Made by a program: the position numbers and the translations under genes. This document shows positions 5,181 to 5,231 of a stretch of 5,231 nucleotides of DNA, piece after piece. The DNA is taken from assembly GCA_016293925.1 (NCBI GenBank), contig JAEDCX010000095.1, positions 1 to 5,231 on the forward strand, written 5' to 3'. Origin of the DNA: Lachnospiraceae bacterium. Its GTDB lineage: Bacteria > Bacillota > Clostridia > Lachnospirales > Lachnospiraceae. The notes under the pieces are model-generated. The model was not told where the DNA came from. It was given only the letters and a program-made list of their open reading frames with translations, and ran no database searches. Each line of letters opens with the position of its first letter. The stretch's first letter is position 1.

Positions 5181-5231
5181 TCCTCATACTATTACCGGGT
5201 ACTGTTTCAAGTATGACGTAATGGATGAGGA
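5181..5231. other. Long interrupted inverted repeat at the window end
   Basis: TCCTCAT (5181-5187) pairs with ATGAGGA (5225-5231), ATTAC (5191-5195) with GTAAT (5218-5222), and GTACT (5199-5203) with AGTAT (5210-5214, one G-T pair) around a 6-base loop. An alternative pairing is TCATACT (5184-5190) with AGTATGA (5210-5216). No T-run is present inside the window, so a terminator role cannot be judged. It starts 13 bases after the pseudouridine synthase stop. Confidence 0.5.

Overview
The window looks like chromosomal DNA of an anaerobic, fibre-degrading Firmicute, most plausibly Lachnospiraceae. This is inferred from a rubrerythrin, a cytoplasmic GH43 glycosidase, AGGAGG-type ribosome binding sites, TGCTATAAT extended -10 promoters and moderate G+C. 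No marker gene fixes the species. All supported genes lie on the + strand.

Bases 1-306 hold a C-rich tandem array: four nearly identical 56-base units and a degraded fifth that runs straight into the ribosome binding site of the first gene. The period (62, 73, 73) is not a multiple of three, so the array is not coding. The first gene (320-1108, TTG start) encodes a 262-residue protein with a PD-(D/E)XK nuclease-like C-terminal half. It is visibly more AT-rich than the genes further along and may be acquired. Array plus nuclease-like gene is the part of the window least explained by known biology.

Bases 1109-1438 are a 330-base leader with two promoter-like sites, an inverted repeat and a possible 21-codon ORF. 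They precede a single-domain GH43 glycosidase (1439-2422) with an intact catalytic triad and no signal peptide, which suits it to trimming imported xylan- or arabinan-type oligosaccharides. Bases 2423-2670 contain what looks like a frameshifted membrane-peptide remnant, then a promoter and leader for rubrerythrin (2671-3213), a peroxide-reducing diiron enzyme. The GH43 and rubrerythrin leaders share promoter and leader sequence.

A clear intrinsic terminator (3238-3264) closes the rubrerythrin unit. Next come a membrane-anchored, coiled-coil SGNH-hydrolase-like protein (3296-4435) and an RluA-family pseudouridine synthase (4457-5167), 21 bases apart and probably cotranscribed. The SGNH protein keeps its Ser and His but has Gly where the catalytic Asp is expected. 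The last 51 bases can fold into a long interrupted hairpin that may continue past the window edge.

Apart from the last two genes, the genes look like neighbouring independent units and not one pathway. I found no tRNA, rRNA, insertion sequence or CRISPR array.
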